Positions 23,641 to 35,849 of a stretch of 64,000 bases of DNA are shown here, piece after piece. Under the pieces are notes generated by a model, which was not told where the DNA came from, made no database searches, and worked only from the letters and a program-made list of their open reading frames with translations. The DNA comes from Lunularia cruciata (lineage: Eukaryota > Streptophyta > Marchantiopsida > Lunulariales > Lunulariaceae): assembly GCA_948567375.1 (NCBI GenBank), contig OX419760.1, forward strand, positions 13,578,001-13,642,000, in the 5' to 3' direction. Numbering within the stretch: the first letter of the stretch is position 1; every line of letters begins with the position of its first letter. Made by a program: the position numbers and the translations under genes.

Positions 23641-25453
23641 TGTGCATGCATTCTACGTAAACGGAAGGAAGCAGCACAGACACGACAATCGTCCGAGATA
23701 AAGTGCTGCACTGCATGCATGCCTGTGCCCCAAATCACACAAGGCCTTCATGGTGGTCCAGACTCCAGACCTGCCTTCCCGGTGGACTACGTAGTTTGGC
23801 CTTGAGTGAGAAACACGTCATGCAGCGACCGTCAACAAACCACGGTCCTTACATTGACTCAAGAATCGCTAATGTAGTTGGTAAAACTCCAAGACTTTAC
23901 TTCGCCGGGCCTGGCGGAGACGCTTGAAATTTCCTCACTCCGGCATCATCGGACCGGCCCGTCGACGGTGAAGAAGGAAATGAGTGCCCACCAGGTCGGT
24001 AATACTGAAACCGGTGAAGCGTTTAACGACTGGAAATGCGTTTGTTTGAACCGGTACGGGTGAACGTTTGGTCTCGGCCTTGGCTCATCGGCAACCTGTA
24101 GTTTCGTGTCTGTCTAAACCGTTGCCGGTATGTGGTTCACTATATACCAATGAAACCTGAACGATCACACAACTACAGTACGATGAAATGCCCTTTGAGA
24201 ATACCAGGTCCAGTTCAGTAAAGAATAAGCAGTAAGGAACGTAACCACAGTTCATAATGTGCGTAAAGATGCCAGGATAGCTGGGAAACAAGGAAGGACG
24301 TCCGTCGATATTAACGTTCGTTGGACGAGGAAAGGATGGATCTCCGTAAGTCATCTTAGACGTAACTAAGATCGGGGCGAAGGCGTGGAAAATCATATCT
24401 TGCGATTCGATTATATTGTCTCCTGCTCTCATGATCTTCAATTTATACTCACTCTCTGGGCGGATGATGTCGTAATGACTCGTCAGAAGTTCGTAACACG
24501 ATTTTCCGCAATTTGATTCCCGACTCCCACTTCAAAAGTCAACTTTCGTAAAAGCTAATTCTCTCACATCTGCTTTGTGGGTGCGGTAGTATCAGATTCT
24601 ATCTCATGGACATTATGGCTGGCTTGACGATCTTTGGGAAAGGTAGAAAAGTCCTGAAGCGGAAGCAGCGCGAGGGTTTTCATAGATCTGCCTAACTCAG
24701 CAACAAGAGGTCTATCATCAAGCTGTATGGATGGCAGTCCGTTCACCACACCTCAGAATCGCAAACTTATCAAAAGGTCTGTCGAGCTTACTCATCCTGG
24801 AATACTGCAATTTGGCCGGAGATCTGAACCGGATAAGGGTTTTAATTTTCTCCAAGCGAAAAGGGATGTAGACACAGCACCTTAACAGAAGTTGCTCTAA
24901 CAAAAACTCGCAACACGAAGGAAATATTTGTGTTATAGTATATTGGCTGTAGGTGGGCATCTATCTATATAAAAGAAGTCAGTACATGTTTGTCATGGTA
25001 GGAGATCTCACCGTGCATCGTTTATACATACAGTTACACTATAGGTACAAAGGTAACTGTCTTTCTCTCCTGCGTTATCTTCTGTGCTCTTGATTCATGC
25101 ATGCATATGTTCCCCGCAAGTGCTATGAACGTTAAACATAGTTCTTGTAATCGGATCTGAGATGACGTTCAGAAGGTTTTACTCGAGGCCTAATTTACAG
25201 GTACACAATTGTAAAACACATGGAAAGCTCCAGGTTTTGAAGCGTCATAACCTGTTCTACTCTCTTCCTCACATGGTGTGTGCTTTGTGTTAGCTATAAA
25301 TGCAATGAAGACGATCTAGTTTCCTAAGGCCCTTACAATTTTCCCATCATCCTGAACGGTATAAACCATTTAGTAGCCAATATTGTAGAGTCTAAGAACA
25401 ACTAATAAAACTCTTCAACTAGTTTAAGTTATTATACAACCAAATTTCGAATC
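23641..25453. other. Intergenic between XS gene and next candidate
   Basis: No gene I can support. Minus-strand frames at 24085-24441 (ATG, 118 aa) and 24564-24749 (open to TGA, ending APTKQM) have unremarkable composition and no domain. This interval should hold the promoter of the minus-strand XS gene. Confidence 0.35.
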
Positions 25454-28195
25454 ATGCGTTATTGTGGGCGATTAGATGAAGTTAAGTTAAGCTCTCAATC
25501 TACTTCCAAATCACAGTCACATGAACTGATCGCTCTAGAAGGTGTTGTTGAGTTCTTCTCACATGCAGATACAATGTTGAAAGAAGTTAGTCGTGAGTTT
25601 CAAAGCACCATTAACTGTCTTCCCAGTGGCCGCACATCTTGGACTACCTTAGCGTTTTGGTGTCAACTTCGCATCCACTTTGAAGAGGTCTTCAAATTGG
25701 ATCTCGTCCCCCCAGTGTGCGCTGGAGCACCGCTCGAGAGTACCAAGGCTGGAAACATGGAGGTAAGATGTTGCAGGTAAGCAAGAACGTTCAATATATA
25801 TGGTTTCACAAGAAACCGAAGTAACTGGAAGTGTCATCTTAGCTAGATCGTTCTTCTTGTCTTGAGGCTTAAAGTCATAGCAACCACCATTCACGCCAGG
25901 ATTGTGACAGAATGCAGTACCTGGAAGAAATCTTCCATTCGAGGCTGAGCATCTGGGCAACCTGTGCCAACAGCGCACCGCACTTTAACTGGTATCTCCT
26001 CAAAGTTTGCCACAGTACAGTATCAAGTTTCTCCTGAACTGTCCTTCCTGTGCAGACGGGAGGAGAGGGAAGTGAGAAATACCAGAATTAACCTACAGCA
26101 TTGGCCGTCCCAGCAGTCCATAAGAATGAAGACGAAGAACTAAAAAATTTCAAGCAAACGAGTGAAATAGCACCGAAAAAGCCACCGTTACTGTGTCATG
26201 TTGGAGTCAGTGCCGAACCTGTGATGGAGAAAAGTCTGTTGGAGAGTATTGTTAGACGTGTCAGACCCGCAGTCTGAAGATTCGTACCAGCTCATGTGGG
26301 AACTGATTGCTTCTGCACAGCCTTCAGTAGGTGAAGGAGGACTCTTGGAGATGTGGATAGGATAATTTGCTTGACATCAGCCAATTTCTACAATCAGGAG
26401 GAGCTTCAGCCAAAGCTGGACTTCGCATCCAGCCTTCATCCGAGTTTGGGTGGTGGTGTGTCTTTAATCATCTTCACTTAGCCTAACACTATACACATTG
26501 TTTGTTAATACCCCCAAGGCTGAACATTTCTGTTGAAGGGTGACCTAAACATTTCCAAGACTAAACCCTAAACATTTCCAAGACTTCTTATACTTCATGG
26601 TGTGAGAAGATGAGAAAATACAAGTGACTTTGTCGTACAGAATCCTAGGAGTCTCGAAGCTAGACATTAACGCGATGGACGCTAAGACTGAGAAAAGATG
26701 TAACGCTTCCGCTAACAGCCCATATGCAGAGATAACTTTTCAGCCATCTTCGTCAGGATCTGGAATGGAACTGACTGTAAGATCATCACCACTGCTTATT
26801 TCACGAACACCCCGCAAGGTTCATGAGCTTGTTCGCCCGATGTCTTTCGGGACGAAACCTAGGTGAGAGCTCAGGCCCTGCTGGAAATTAGTCTGTCAGT
26901 AGATTCACGGAATAGCTTGAAGGGCTTTCTCACTCAATGAAGCCAATCGGGACTAATTAAGAAAGGTACCCTCGGCTTACGACCGTAAGCTGAGGTTTTG
27001 GACCAAAATCCAATGAGTGAGAGAGATTAGTGCGGTCAGTCAATTTGGAGTCAGACAAATGGAGTGAAGACAATTACTGTGATTAGTGCGCGCTTAGACA
27101 ACTGGAGTGACATGAGTGAACGCGGCAGGTGAGTACCCGTAGACCTGATGTGGACAAGAATCTACCAGGTTGAAATTTGCTGTACAGATCACAAACATGA
27201 ACTTTCTCAATACAGAGTGTTTTCATATCCCAGCAGTAACTGGAAAGTTTAAATGCGCGCAGAGTTGTGGAATGGAAGTTGTGGAAGGGGACAAAACTTC
27301 CTTCAGGATGGAATCGTTGACCAAAAGTGCAGAGCACAGTAACCTAGATTAAACATGGAGAATGAACTTTGATGTGACAAAACGCAGAACCGGGACGCCC
27401 AGTTCAGCATTTTATCAGTGAACGCCAATAATGCACAAGATGAGAGACAATACTCTCCAGTGTGATCGCTGCAATATGCACCACGAGTAGCCATTCTTCT
27501 CCTGAAGTGTGTACCGTGAGCCAGACCTTGGTATTGCCAAGTCTGCAACGCCTGCTGGAGGGTTTACTTCAAATGCAGACTACCATCTATCACACCCATC
27601 ATGGCTCAGAGCACATCCCCAACGTGGAATTGGAAACTGTTTTCATGTCAAAGTATATGCGAATTCAAATGACGCAATTCTGGGTAATATCGTCTCCATC
27701 ACTGTAGGTATGAAGACTTCCATGACTTATTCCCACGTTTTGCAGTGATCGTGCTGCCCTACTACCTCAGCGGAGGGCGCTTGTCTGCACTTCGTGACAT
27801 CGACCATTAATACGACACTACTAACGCTGTTTGTTGATCTTGACGTCGCACGCTGACGACAGCAAGATGTACGAAAGACACCTGCTATGAGGCCAGAAAT
27901 AGTACAGATTTCAGTCTACATCGAGACCAGATCAATGCAACACAAAGTGAAAGCAATCCACAGAACGAAGGCAGGACGATGTCCAGCGGCCCGTACCCAA
28001 TTGGTCACATGGTATCGCACGTTTCCACCTACAATCTGCTATGATTCACTACGTGCCAAATCATCTGCAGACGGCAGTCTAAAATCATCACCGTTTGACG
28101 GTAAACCAGTGCACGTGGTAAAGGGCCATGAATCAGAGCACCCTGGGGTCTTCTTCCCTGGGACATCAGCAGGTACCACTCTAAAAGTCTGCTGA
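25454..28195 (+). CDS. Unrecognised plus-strand multi-exon gene candidate
   Basis: Best-supported exon 1: ATG 25454 to 25762, 103 codons ending ESTKAGNME before a strong donor GAG|GTAAGATG. Best internal exon: 26641-26862, between TCGTACAG and CCTAG|GTGAGA, 222 nt, phase 2 in and phase 2 out, reading ILGVSKLDINAMDAKTEKRC onward. Further coding-like pieces are 26398 onward (after CAATCAG, EELQPKLDFASSLHPSLGG), about 27179-27354 (after GCTGTACAG, ending TKSAEHSNLD before TAA), about 27510-27718, and 27908-28195 (after AGTACAG, ending SAGTTLKVC before TGA). I could not make all phases join, and two separate genes are possible. No domain recognised. Confidence 0.33.
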
Positions 28196-29076
28196 TAAAG
28201 ACCCACTGTAATCAAAAAGTAACGGTGTAGCAAGGTAATTACAATACAAAGAGATCATTCAAACGCAGTGCGTAACTTGCGAGAACCCTGATTCGACGTT
28301 CTTACAGGTGCAAGTACCAACAAGAGCAATCACTAGGAGAATGCAATGAGCGGCGACCCATCTCATGTTTGATCTCCCTTTTGTATCTGAGGATGCTCCC
28401 AGAAGTACCGGTGGGCAGATAACTTACGATTTCGCAAATTGCTTAAAATTCAAACTTAGGGCACAGATTAGCTTCTGAGCCTCCAGATACAGTTTCAATA
28501 GCACGTCGATGGAAGACACAGACCTAATTGCAACTGTGATCAATTATACTCAATGCGGCCACAATATCTACAGTTCAGAATAGCGGACCATTGTAGGAAC
28601 GTAAGCGGCGTTGACGTGAAAAACACGGTAACTGAAGCTCAACTACAAAATTACTCTAGACTTCGTACATAGTCATCAAAACCACAGCCCCTGTCATGGC
28701 AAGCCCAACTTGGCAGCAAGCTAAGAAGGCAACCGGTACCGATGATCATGAGCACTCTAGTATTATGATTTACAGAAAAAAAACCCCATAAGTCAACAAA
28801 TGGGGTGCCTACCATCGCTAGGAAAGAACATCAACTTGGATGTTCGCGCAGGTTGCCTGCTTATGTCAACATCACTGTAGCCTCCAGTCCATTTTAGGGC
28901 AAACCAAGAACCAGACAGCATTAAGCTCTTAATAGAAAATAATCGTCGTGCACCAGTTTCAGCTAAGCGCATACAAGTATTAGCGTTTATACGGACAAGA
29001 GGAGGCTGTCTCCATATACCTCAGAAAACTGGACCACATGGCCCTGTTCCTCAGGGAAGTCCGATCTATGAAGCGC
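28196..29076. other. Intergenic and likely eIF1A 3' UTR
   Basis: The right-hand part should be the 3' UTR of the minus-strand eIF1A gene. I see no clear AATAAA in that orientation. Nothing else recognised. Confidence 0.4.
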
Positions 29077-29514
29077 CTATATCCTGTCGATATCTTCGTC
29101 CTCAAACTCGATGTAGTCATCACCCTCCCCATCTTCATCATCGTCCATACCACCAGCGATACCCTCGTTGAGACGCACGTTATCAGGCAGCTCACCGTAA
29201 GCCTTCAATAACCTAGCCTCATCGGGTTGATACTTCAGAATCACATCCGCCTTATCATCTTGGTAGTCTCGCAGACCAACGAGGATGATATCGCCAGACG
29301 CAATCCACACCTTTTTGTGCATCTTCCCTCGAATATGACACAATCGCTTGGTCCCGTCTATGCAGAGGGCTTCACAACGACCGTTTCCCAGCATGCGCAA
29401 CACCTGTGCATACTCCTGACCGTCTTCCTTAAAAACCAGCTCTCGCTTCTCATCCTCCGCCTCGTTCTTTCCTCTCTTGCGATTCTTTCCTCCCTTTCCT
29501 TTGTTCTTCGGCAT
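29077..29514 (-). CDS. eIF1A: Eukaryotic translation initiation factor 1A
   Basis: Intact single-exon frame, 145 residues, ATG 29514 to TAG 29077. The start [18 protein letters not shown] is the basic N-terminal tail of eIF1A. It is followed by the OB-fold (about 30-110: [56 protein letters not shown]) and an acidic C-terminal tail ending in EDEDIDRI. eIF1A binds the 40S A site with eIF1, promotes scanning and start-codon choice, and its acidic tail contacts eIF5B. Length and both tails match plant eIF1A (usual length about 145). A GTG codon two codons upstream is in frame, but ATG in GAACATGCC is the normal start. The 5' UTR may contain an intron (CGGTAAGCTC at about 29561 on the minus strand). 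This is the only undamaged, certainly functional gene in the window. Confidence 0.97.
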   Translation of the reverse strand: MPKNKGKGGKNRKRGKNEAEDEKRELVFKEDGQEYAQVLRMLGNGRCEALCIDGTKRLCHIRGKMHKKVWIASGDIILVGLRDYQDDKADVILKYQPDEARLLKAYGELPDNVRLNEGIAGGMDDDEDGEGDDYIEFEDEDIDRI

Positions 29515-30097
29515 GTTCACAAACTACTCTTCCCTCAAGCACTTTCCCGAGCTTACCGAAAGCTCAACCAACCTCCAAATCAACGCACACAACAAACCAC
29601 GAGCAACAACAAAATTCCTAACAGAGAACGAAAGAGAAAGGGATACACGCCTCCAGGCAAGCGAGCGACTCAAATCCACCACAACCCGAGAACTTCACAC
29701 GCAGGCGTGCTTATGAAATCCTCGTGGGGTGGCCACGCCCCGCACCTGAAGATGGGTGCAAAAGGACTAGACCCTCCCAAATGCCTGACCACGTACCCCA
29801 GTGAAGCTGCCTCCTCCTTCCTTCCCCCTTCGCCTCACCGGACAACGCAGGAGACTTGAAGCACAAGACAGAACTTGCTCTAGGGCAGAGCCTCAAACCA
29901 CCCAAACCCGTCCGATTCTCCACATGTGAATCATCTGGTCCACCTTCGCTGCACCATGACTGTGGTTAGGGCGACCAGACACGCGTCCGAACTATCCTGC
30001 CCCCTTCCCTCTGACTTTGGTACGCGGCCGGATCATCATATCGGGCCACGAAATATGCTTTACAATGCTAGGACGAGTATATGGTATCAACGGGAAA
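29515..30097. other. eIF1A 5' region and promoter
   Basis: Upstream of eIF1A on the minus strand. GC-richer than the repeats. It is open in several frames over 29700-29920, but no protein is recognised. It should hold the 5' UTR and promoter; no TATA box stands out. A LINE 3' end begins at its far edge. Confidence 0.45.
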
Positions 30098-30165
30098 GGG
30101 CGACCGCGTAGACAACACGAAGGATAGGAAGACCCCATCAAGCCGTACAAGGGTGAGACAAAATA
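30098..30165 (-). mobile_element. LINE 3' tail fragment (about 65 bp)
   Basis: Carries GGCGACCGCGTAG, CGAAGGATAGGAAGACCCCA and TCAAGCCGTACAAGGG.GAGACAAAA, the terminal 65 bp of the LINE 3' UTR seen at 466-535. It is extremely 5'-truncated. Confidence 0.8.
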
Positions 30166-30534
30166 GATATCAGTACAGGATTTGATTTGCATTTTGTACC
30201 CAGCGTTGTTCGCCAATTTCCCCAACTCTGCTGTTTCTTGGACCTTACGCGTACGAGATGCGGTTCGTTTCCCATATCCACTTTTACTTATGATCCTTAA
30301 TGGTTCTACCAAATAGGCACTCGACCAAATTATTCCGTCCGTGAAAGTATACAGTGCAAATGTACAAATATACAAAATATAGATCTAGATACTCCTATGT
30401 TCCCAACTATAGCTCTCTTGGTCTTTTTAGGAAATAGAGAATTGATATTTATATAGCCTTTTTTATATTTTTATACTCCACTTTCAACCCAATGAGAAAG
30501 GCAACAGTTTGTGACATTAAGGAGAAAGAGGAGA
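30166..30534. other. Spacer between LINE 3' ends
   Basis: No feature recognised. AT-rich in the right half. It separates the first LINE tail from the stacked pair at 30535. Confidence 0.4.
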
Positions 30535-30635
30535 CTGCGAAGGAAAAACGAAGGATGGGAAGACCCCATCAAGCCGCACAAGGGAGAGACAGAAAAAGTA
30601 ACATGGGGCTAAGCCCCAATAGAGTCTATATGAGA
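30535..30635 (-). mobile_element. LINE 3' end fragment (about 100 bp)
   Basis: Near-identical to 476-575 of LINE copy 1, from AAGGAAAAACGAAGGATGGG through the intact GGGGC-TAA-GCCCC hairpin (30605-30617) to AATAGAGTCTATATGAGAAAT. It abuts the 3' end of LINE copy 2 directly, same orientation. Confidence 0.85.
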
Positions 30636-33600
30636 AATAAGGAAGACTAGAATACCCCATCAGACCGTACCAGGCAAAGACGAGGGGGTCTTAAAAATGG
30701 GGCTAAGCCCATGTAGAATCAGCAAGAAGAATCTGAGCTATGCAAGTAGTACTATCTGCATCCAAGCTGAGCATTTGAAGAAGCATCACTAGTGTTATTG
30801 CTCCTCTATGGATTGCACCAACCAATGCTCTTTGTAGAGCAATGGACACACGTTGTCTAAAATAGACGGTGGAATATGAGAATGAGAGTAATACCTCTTA
30901 CATCTAGAATGATATGCCCTCGTGCATTCTCGGACAAATGTGTGTCAAATGCCATATCCATCACTCCATATAACTCCAAGGCTAGAGGAACATAGAGGTG
31001 ATATTGTTACATACTCCTGTACTTGGAGACCTTGCTTGTTGTCGCTCCCCTTGCTGCCCATCCAAGAGGATGGGTGCTCACTCCTTTTGACACCACATTA
31101 TGTGTAGTGTATGTAACCATAATATACACTATTGTCATCTAATCATCTCGGACCAAGTAGAAGTCTTCCTTGACTCATGTCGTTAGCAAAGCATACCAAC
31201 ACTCCCTCCAAGCAAGGTTTCCACTCTCTTGTGCCATAGCAAACACTATATCCTTGATAGCATCATGGATAGTTCTCCTCTATCCTCCAAAAAGACACCA
31301 TGTCATGTGGACCATTGTTGCATCTAATGTAGAACCACATTCACAAGTGAGTAATGAAGATGGCTAGACCAAACTTATGAGGAACCTCATTGTTGTAGAG
31401 AAAGTAATTGGTGTAAGTTGGAATGCCCTGATGCACGATCGAGCTAGGATCCAAGAGCTTGCATCCTTACTAGAGTAAGAGCAAAGATGTGCTTGAATAG
31501 CACAAGGAATGGATGAGTCAAGAGAGATTGTAATGTAAGTTAATGTTGTAGTGCTATCAAGGAAGATTGCAAACCTCTAGTTCAATCTGACAATAGGGCA
31601 ATAAAGGATGGAAGGTCTTCTCATGCCTTTGGAAATATACCATCTCTTGTTTGCCGCAATAACACTTAGAGATAAAAAGACCCCTTTTCCACCTTGGTCA
31701 CATTTGTCTCCAAGACTAGCCTATCAACAACCACAAAATGGAAGGAAAGTAGAGGTGTCGAGAGAGCTCCACTACCCAAAAATGTTATAAGGGTCATCTC
31801 TTCCATAGATAGTAGGCCTATCCTTTTGCACAAGATCAATAGAGATGTCCATCTACATGCCAAATCTCCTATCACACACTCAAATGTCCTTGGTCCAAGG
31901 ATATCACCAAAGACACCCATAATCCTCCTATCAAACGCACTCAAACATGATAAGAAGGTCATAGAAAGGAGAACCGTGCAAAGAAGGTAGGTTGGTCTAT
32001 GGGCAATACTAGAGGAAAGCATACCAAATGCCTCTTGTGGAGCTACTAATAAAAGGAGGTCATTCACATGAAGAATATCTTCTACAAGGGTTGCGTTTAA
32101 GAAGTGTTGTTGTGTTTGTGGTTTGTGTAGCCCATGAAAAATTAATTGGTGTGGTTTATCTCCATAAAGATGGAGTAGATTGTATGACGGATCCCACGGT
32201 TGAGCTATTGCCATGTCAGTAATTGATGTATGTGTATACAATTGGCCACATGGATTTTGGTCTTGTCTTTTTTGAGTGCTCTTATGTATATAGGTGGTGG
32301 AGAGAGAGAAGAAGGTGTGTTTTAGTTTGAAGAGTCTCAAGTGAAAGAAGGACGTTGGGAGTGAGAGTTGTAGTAGAGAGCAAAAATTAGAGTGTGGGAG
32401 GAAAATTTGAGTAGGAGATGTCCCATGCTCCCAATTTTCCGCTCCCAATTTGCCACTCTCAAATCCTTTTCTCATTAGGCTTCATATTCTACACCATGAT
32501 GGATTACAAGATTGGATGGTGGCACGTTTTGGGGTGGTATCCACGAAGTCAATGATAGAAAACCTAGATATTATTGTCTTTTTGGTGCTTACTTACAAGC
32601 AAGTGTAGGACTTGACAATCTATGTGCTCTTGTAGATAGAAATTAGCTCAATTTTGCTCATGAGTTTCAAGGTGGAGTTGTGGGGTCCACTTGTCAAAAA
32701 GTGAAGAGGCTAAATGACAAAATTGCAAGAGATTGGGTTCCAAGAGAGGAATTTAGGAATTTTTAAACCATCAAAGGAGTTTGAGGAGGGCATTTAAGGA
32801 GAGAAGAAAATGGATAGAGAGAAGAGTTGACATGCTAAATTTGGAGACTAGAATAAAGTGATTGAGCTAATTTTTTGGGAGATATGATTGATTGAATCAA
32901 GGGTACCCAAGAGTACAAAATAGATGATTTAGAGAGCTTCATGAAACATCTTCATGATTTGTTAGTTGGGTTGGAAAGTTGTCAAAGTGCTTGTATTGCT
33001 TAGCTTAAGAAATTTTAGGGTTTGATCAATCTTGAATCAAATAAGGCCAACTGAAGTTGGAGCTTTGGAAAGTGAGGAGTTGGAGATGAGATGCTAATCA
33101 GGTTTGAAGATTTGGTTACTCCTAAAGTTGTGGTATGAATCACCTTATGAAAATCTCTAGTATTGTTGGAGGTTGAAGGTTGCACTTCTATGCAATGGTT
33201 TCATGTGAATTACTCAAATAGGTAATTCATGGTCTTAAATCAAGCATACTTGGGTCTATAGAGCTCACAAGTTAGCCCAGCTCAAGAAGTGATCCATATC
33301 TAGGGTTTGGGGTTGGATTAGGGTACTAAAATTTACAAAGGTTTAGAGAAGAGCACAAATAGCTACTATGTGAAAAGTTTTGTTGAATTTTTGGGTCCAT
33401 GGAGAGTGAGGGCTAATACAACAAACTCTACTAAAAATACTATAGTAAGCTCGGTAGAGTATTTTTATCTTTTATCATGATTGAGTGTCAATTCTTCTAT
33501 TTGTGTGTTTATGATTGAGGATTTTAGGTTATTGGAGTTTTTTTTAAGGCTTAAGTGCATCTTTGATCTAGAAATCTAGGGAAAGCTACCCAAAACCATG

Positions 33601-35172
33601 AGCAAACCCTAAATTGAGGATTTCAAAATTAAGGTGAAAATTATAGAAAATTGGCCAAGTTTGAGAGCTTGTCAAGGGAGCTGTAGTGATCAGATTGTGT
33701 CTTATTTTATATCATTGGAAAACTTATCTCACAAGCTTCCATTGAATTCTAGAACATTGGAATAAAAATCACAAAGAGAAAGTTATGCTCATCTAAGTTT
33801 CAGAGTATTTTCCAGATCAAAAAGACATAAGATTACCCCACTTGGAGTACAAATTGGTTGAAGGCAAAGTACATATTGGAAGAAGCTTGGAGTACAAGTT
33901 GAAATTAGCTTGATGACAAAGCAAGAAGGCTCTGAAGCTCAATTCTAACAAAAAGCACAGAGGGTTGTTGTTGAATTCTTGTGATTGGATCTTCTTTGTG
34001 CTTGCATGCTTGTTTGTATGCCCATTTGATTTGGATTGGTGTGTGGGCATTGCATTTAGGTTCTTCCCTTCTAGGAGTGTTGTGTATTTCTCCTTGGTAA
34101 TGTTGGAAGTGATGACCAACAGACCAAGAGTCCGTGTTATGATGACAAGTTAGGTTGCCCATTACTACCCTACCCGATAATAAGGATACCAAAGCCTAAA
34201 ATGAAGGGTTCAACTAGTTGGGTTCAACACATGCTCAAACTAGTAGGGATAGGTTTATTTACAACCTTTGATCTATAGGTTCCATAGCTAGGCATCTTGT
34301 GTGTTCTTAAAGAGAGAAAAGAAAAGTATGACAACATGTGGTAAAATCCTTGGATCCTACTTGCACTCCAAGAATACATAAGTCATATCTAGATGTGATA
34401 CACCTCTTTGGAAGTCGGAGTGAAGAGGAAAGTGAATACCTAAAGGTAACCATGCTCTACACTTTGACACCTTGACTCTCAAGCCTACAAGATGAAGCTC
34501 AATAGCCAAGTGGTCAAAGGCCTGCCTAATCTGATTTACAAGACCCACAATGTGTGTATCTTCTACCAAGGAAGGAAAACACAACTTGGCATGGCCAAAG
34601 TAATAGATAAGCGGGCTCTAAAGTAAGCCATGGCAAATAAAGGTCCCCTAAAGAATCTCCTTCTTGTGCATCAACAACTGACTCTAAGACAATGATTCCC
34701 TCTTATGAGAAACCTTGTTGGTAATAAAGAGAAGAAGGAGAGCCATAGAAAGATCACACAAAAGGAATAAGACTCACCAAGGATCCACCTGCCTCCCTAA
34801 GCTCTCTAAAGATGGATGCATGTGAGATACTATTAAAAGTATTCTCAACATTTACATATAAAAGAACCCACTAGAGGTGGATATCTAAGAATGCTCTAAT
34901 GCCTACAAATATAGCCTCCCAACCTTTGGGTGTAGTAATTCCAAATTGATATAGACTAAGGTGTTATCAAAAGTAAGAATGATGCTAAGGGACAATGGTG
35001 TGGCTAACAAGATGCAAAAAGACCTCCCCAATAGCAATTGGTCTAATGAATCCCATACTCTTCTCCATTGCAAGAAGCCAACTAGCACCTCACATCCAAT
35101 TAATTGATCTAGGAATCTCTCTCCTTATTATTGCTACAACCGCCTAAAATAGCTCAATAAAACCACTAGAGG
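30636..35172 (-). mobile_element. LINE copy 2, split by later insertions
   Basis: Collinear with LINE copy 1: its 3' UTR at 30640-31000 parallels 480-860, with the C-terminal domain at 31000-31400, post-RT block at 31690-32040 (GLLSMEEM retained), RT palm at 34345-34600 and upstream RT at 34600-35172. The double-Asp motif is LVEDTHIVG instead of LADDTHIVG, so a catalytic Asp is lost. A 2.2-kb insert splits it at 32107/34337. It stops at 35172, where LTR element B1 is inserted. About 35 bp after B1, 45808-45845 (GATCATCTTGCTAAGAGCAA) again resembles LINE copy 1 at about 2816, so the LINE seems to resume there. Confidence 0.8.
32108..34336. mobile_element. 2.2-kb non-coding insert in LINE copy 2
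   Basis: LINE homology breaks after GAAGTGT (32107) and resumes at TGTGGTAAAATCC (34337). The intervening 2,229 bp starts TGTTGTG and ends ACAACA, giving 6-bp inverted termini, flanked by a shared TGT that could be a 3-bp target duplication. It has no long direct repeats at its ends, no primer-binding site and no recognisable protein. It may be a non-autonomous DNA transposon, a large retrotransposon derivative or a solo unit of unknown class. A 269-codon minus-strand frame crosses its left border into the LINE and is a chance fusion. Confidence 0.55.
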
Positions 35173-35318
35173 TGTAACAATATGGAGTTTAGCAATGAAT
35201 TTAGTTAGGGCTAACAAAGTAGAAAATAGGACAAATTAACCTAGAATATTCCAAAAGCATCTAAGAAGCTTCTTGGGAATTTTTAGGGTTAGCTTAGCTT
35301 GTGGCCCAAGTAGGTAGT

Positions 35319-35331
35319 TTCTAGAAGCTTC
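35319..35331 (+). promoter_or_regulatory. Heat-shock element in B1 LTR
   Basis: TTCTAGAAGCTTC is a perfect TTCnnGAAnnTTC, the three-unit binding site of heat-shock factors. It lies 141 bp upstream of the TATA box. Confidence 0.6.
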
Positions 35332-35471
35332 CAACTAGCTTAGCTTGCATGCCAAGTAAGCACTTCTAGAAGGAAACTTCTTGAGAAGCTTCTCTATTAA
35401 CTTGGCTTACACTCCAAGAAAGTGGCTTAAGGAAGCTTCTTGAGAAGCTTCTTAACGCCTTGTATAATGCC

Positions 35472-35479
35472 TATAAATA
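35472..35479 (+). promoter_or_regulatory. TATA box of B1 LTR
   Basis: TATAAATA, conserved at the same place in the B3 LTR (55132-55139). Confidence 0.65.
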
Positions 35480-35583
35480 CCAAAGCCAAAGCTCATGCTA
35501 GGCATTTGGAGTTTCCCAAACTCAAGTGTCCCAATATGATCTTCTATTCTATTATTTTTCTCTTTGGTCTTGATCTTTTACAT

Positions 35584-35595
35584 TGGTATCATAGC
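35584..35595 (+). other. Primer-binding site, tRNA-iMet type
   Basis: TGGTATCATAGC, one mismatch to the initiator-Met site TGGTATCAGAGC, 2 nt after the LTR. Confidence 0.8.
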
Positions 35596-35849
35596 ATGAA
35601 TGGGATGGATGGAATGTATGGACCACTAAATCCATTTTCACCAAACCATTGGGATTTTTGTGTCTAGGTACTACCCAAGCATCACTTCACATAGTTAATC
35701 ACCTCATATTTTGGGCAAATTTTTTTATATGCAGTCACCTTGTCCAAGGAACCCTTGATACTTCTGGTTGTAACTTATGGAGGACAGTGGATGTGTTGCA
35801 TCTATATGTTAATAAATAAGATAAACTGGAAGTAGTGTGATAGAGTAGT

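Larger units (their letters stand above)
35173..35582 (+). repeat. B1 5' LTR
   Basis: Runs from TGTAACAATATGG to GATCTTTTACA (410 bp), the reference for family B LTRs here. It contains many AGAAGCTTCT-type palindromes, one perfect heat-shock element and a TATAAATA box. Confidence 0.85.

Noticed and set aside
24085-24441. 118-residue minus-strand frame with ATG
   Set aside because: No recognised motif and no supporting neighbours; probably chance in GC-balanced intergenic DNA.
29711-29923. 70-residue minus-strand frame upstream of eIF1A
   Set aside because: Lies in the eIF1A 5' UTR/promoter region, Gly/Arg-rich with no domain; better explained as GC-rich leader.
30070-30090. TGGTATCAACG resembling a tRNA-iMet primer-binding site
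   Set aside because: Only nine bases match, no LTR end precedes it and no element follows.
31666-32475. 269-codon minus-strand open frame, one of the longest in the window
   Set aside because: It fuses the tail of LINE copy 2 to the unrelated 2.2-kb insert across the junction at 32107; the insert part has low-complexity composition. Chance fusion, not a gene.
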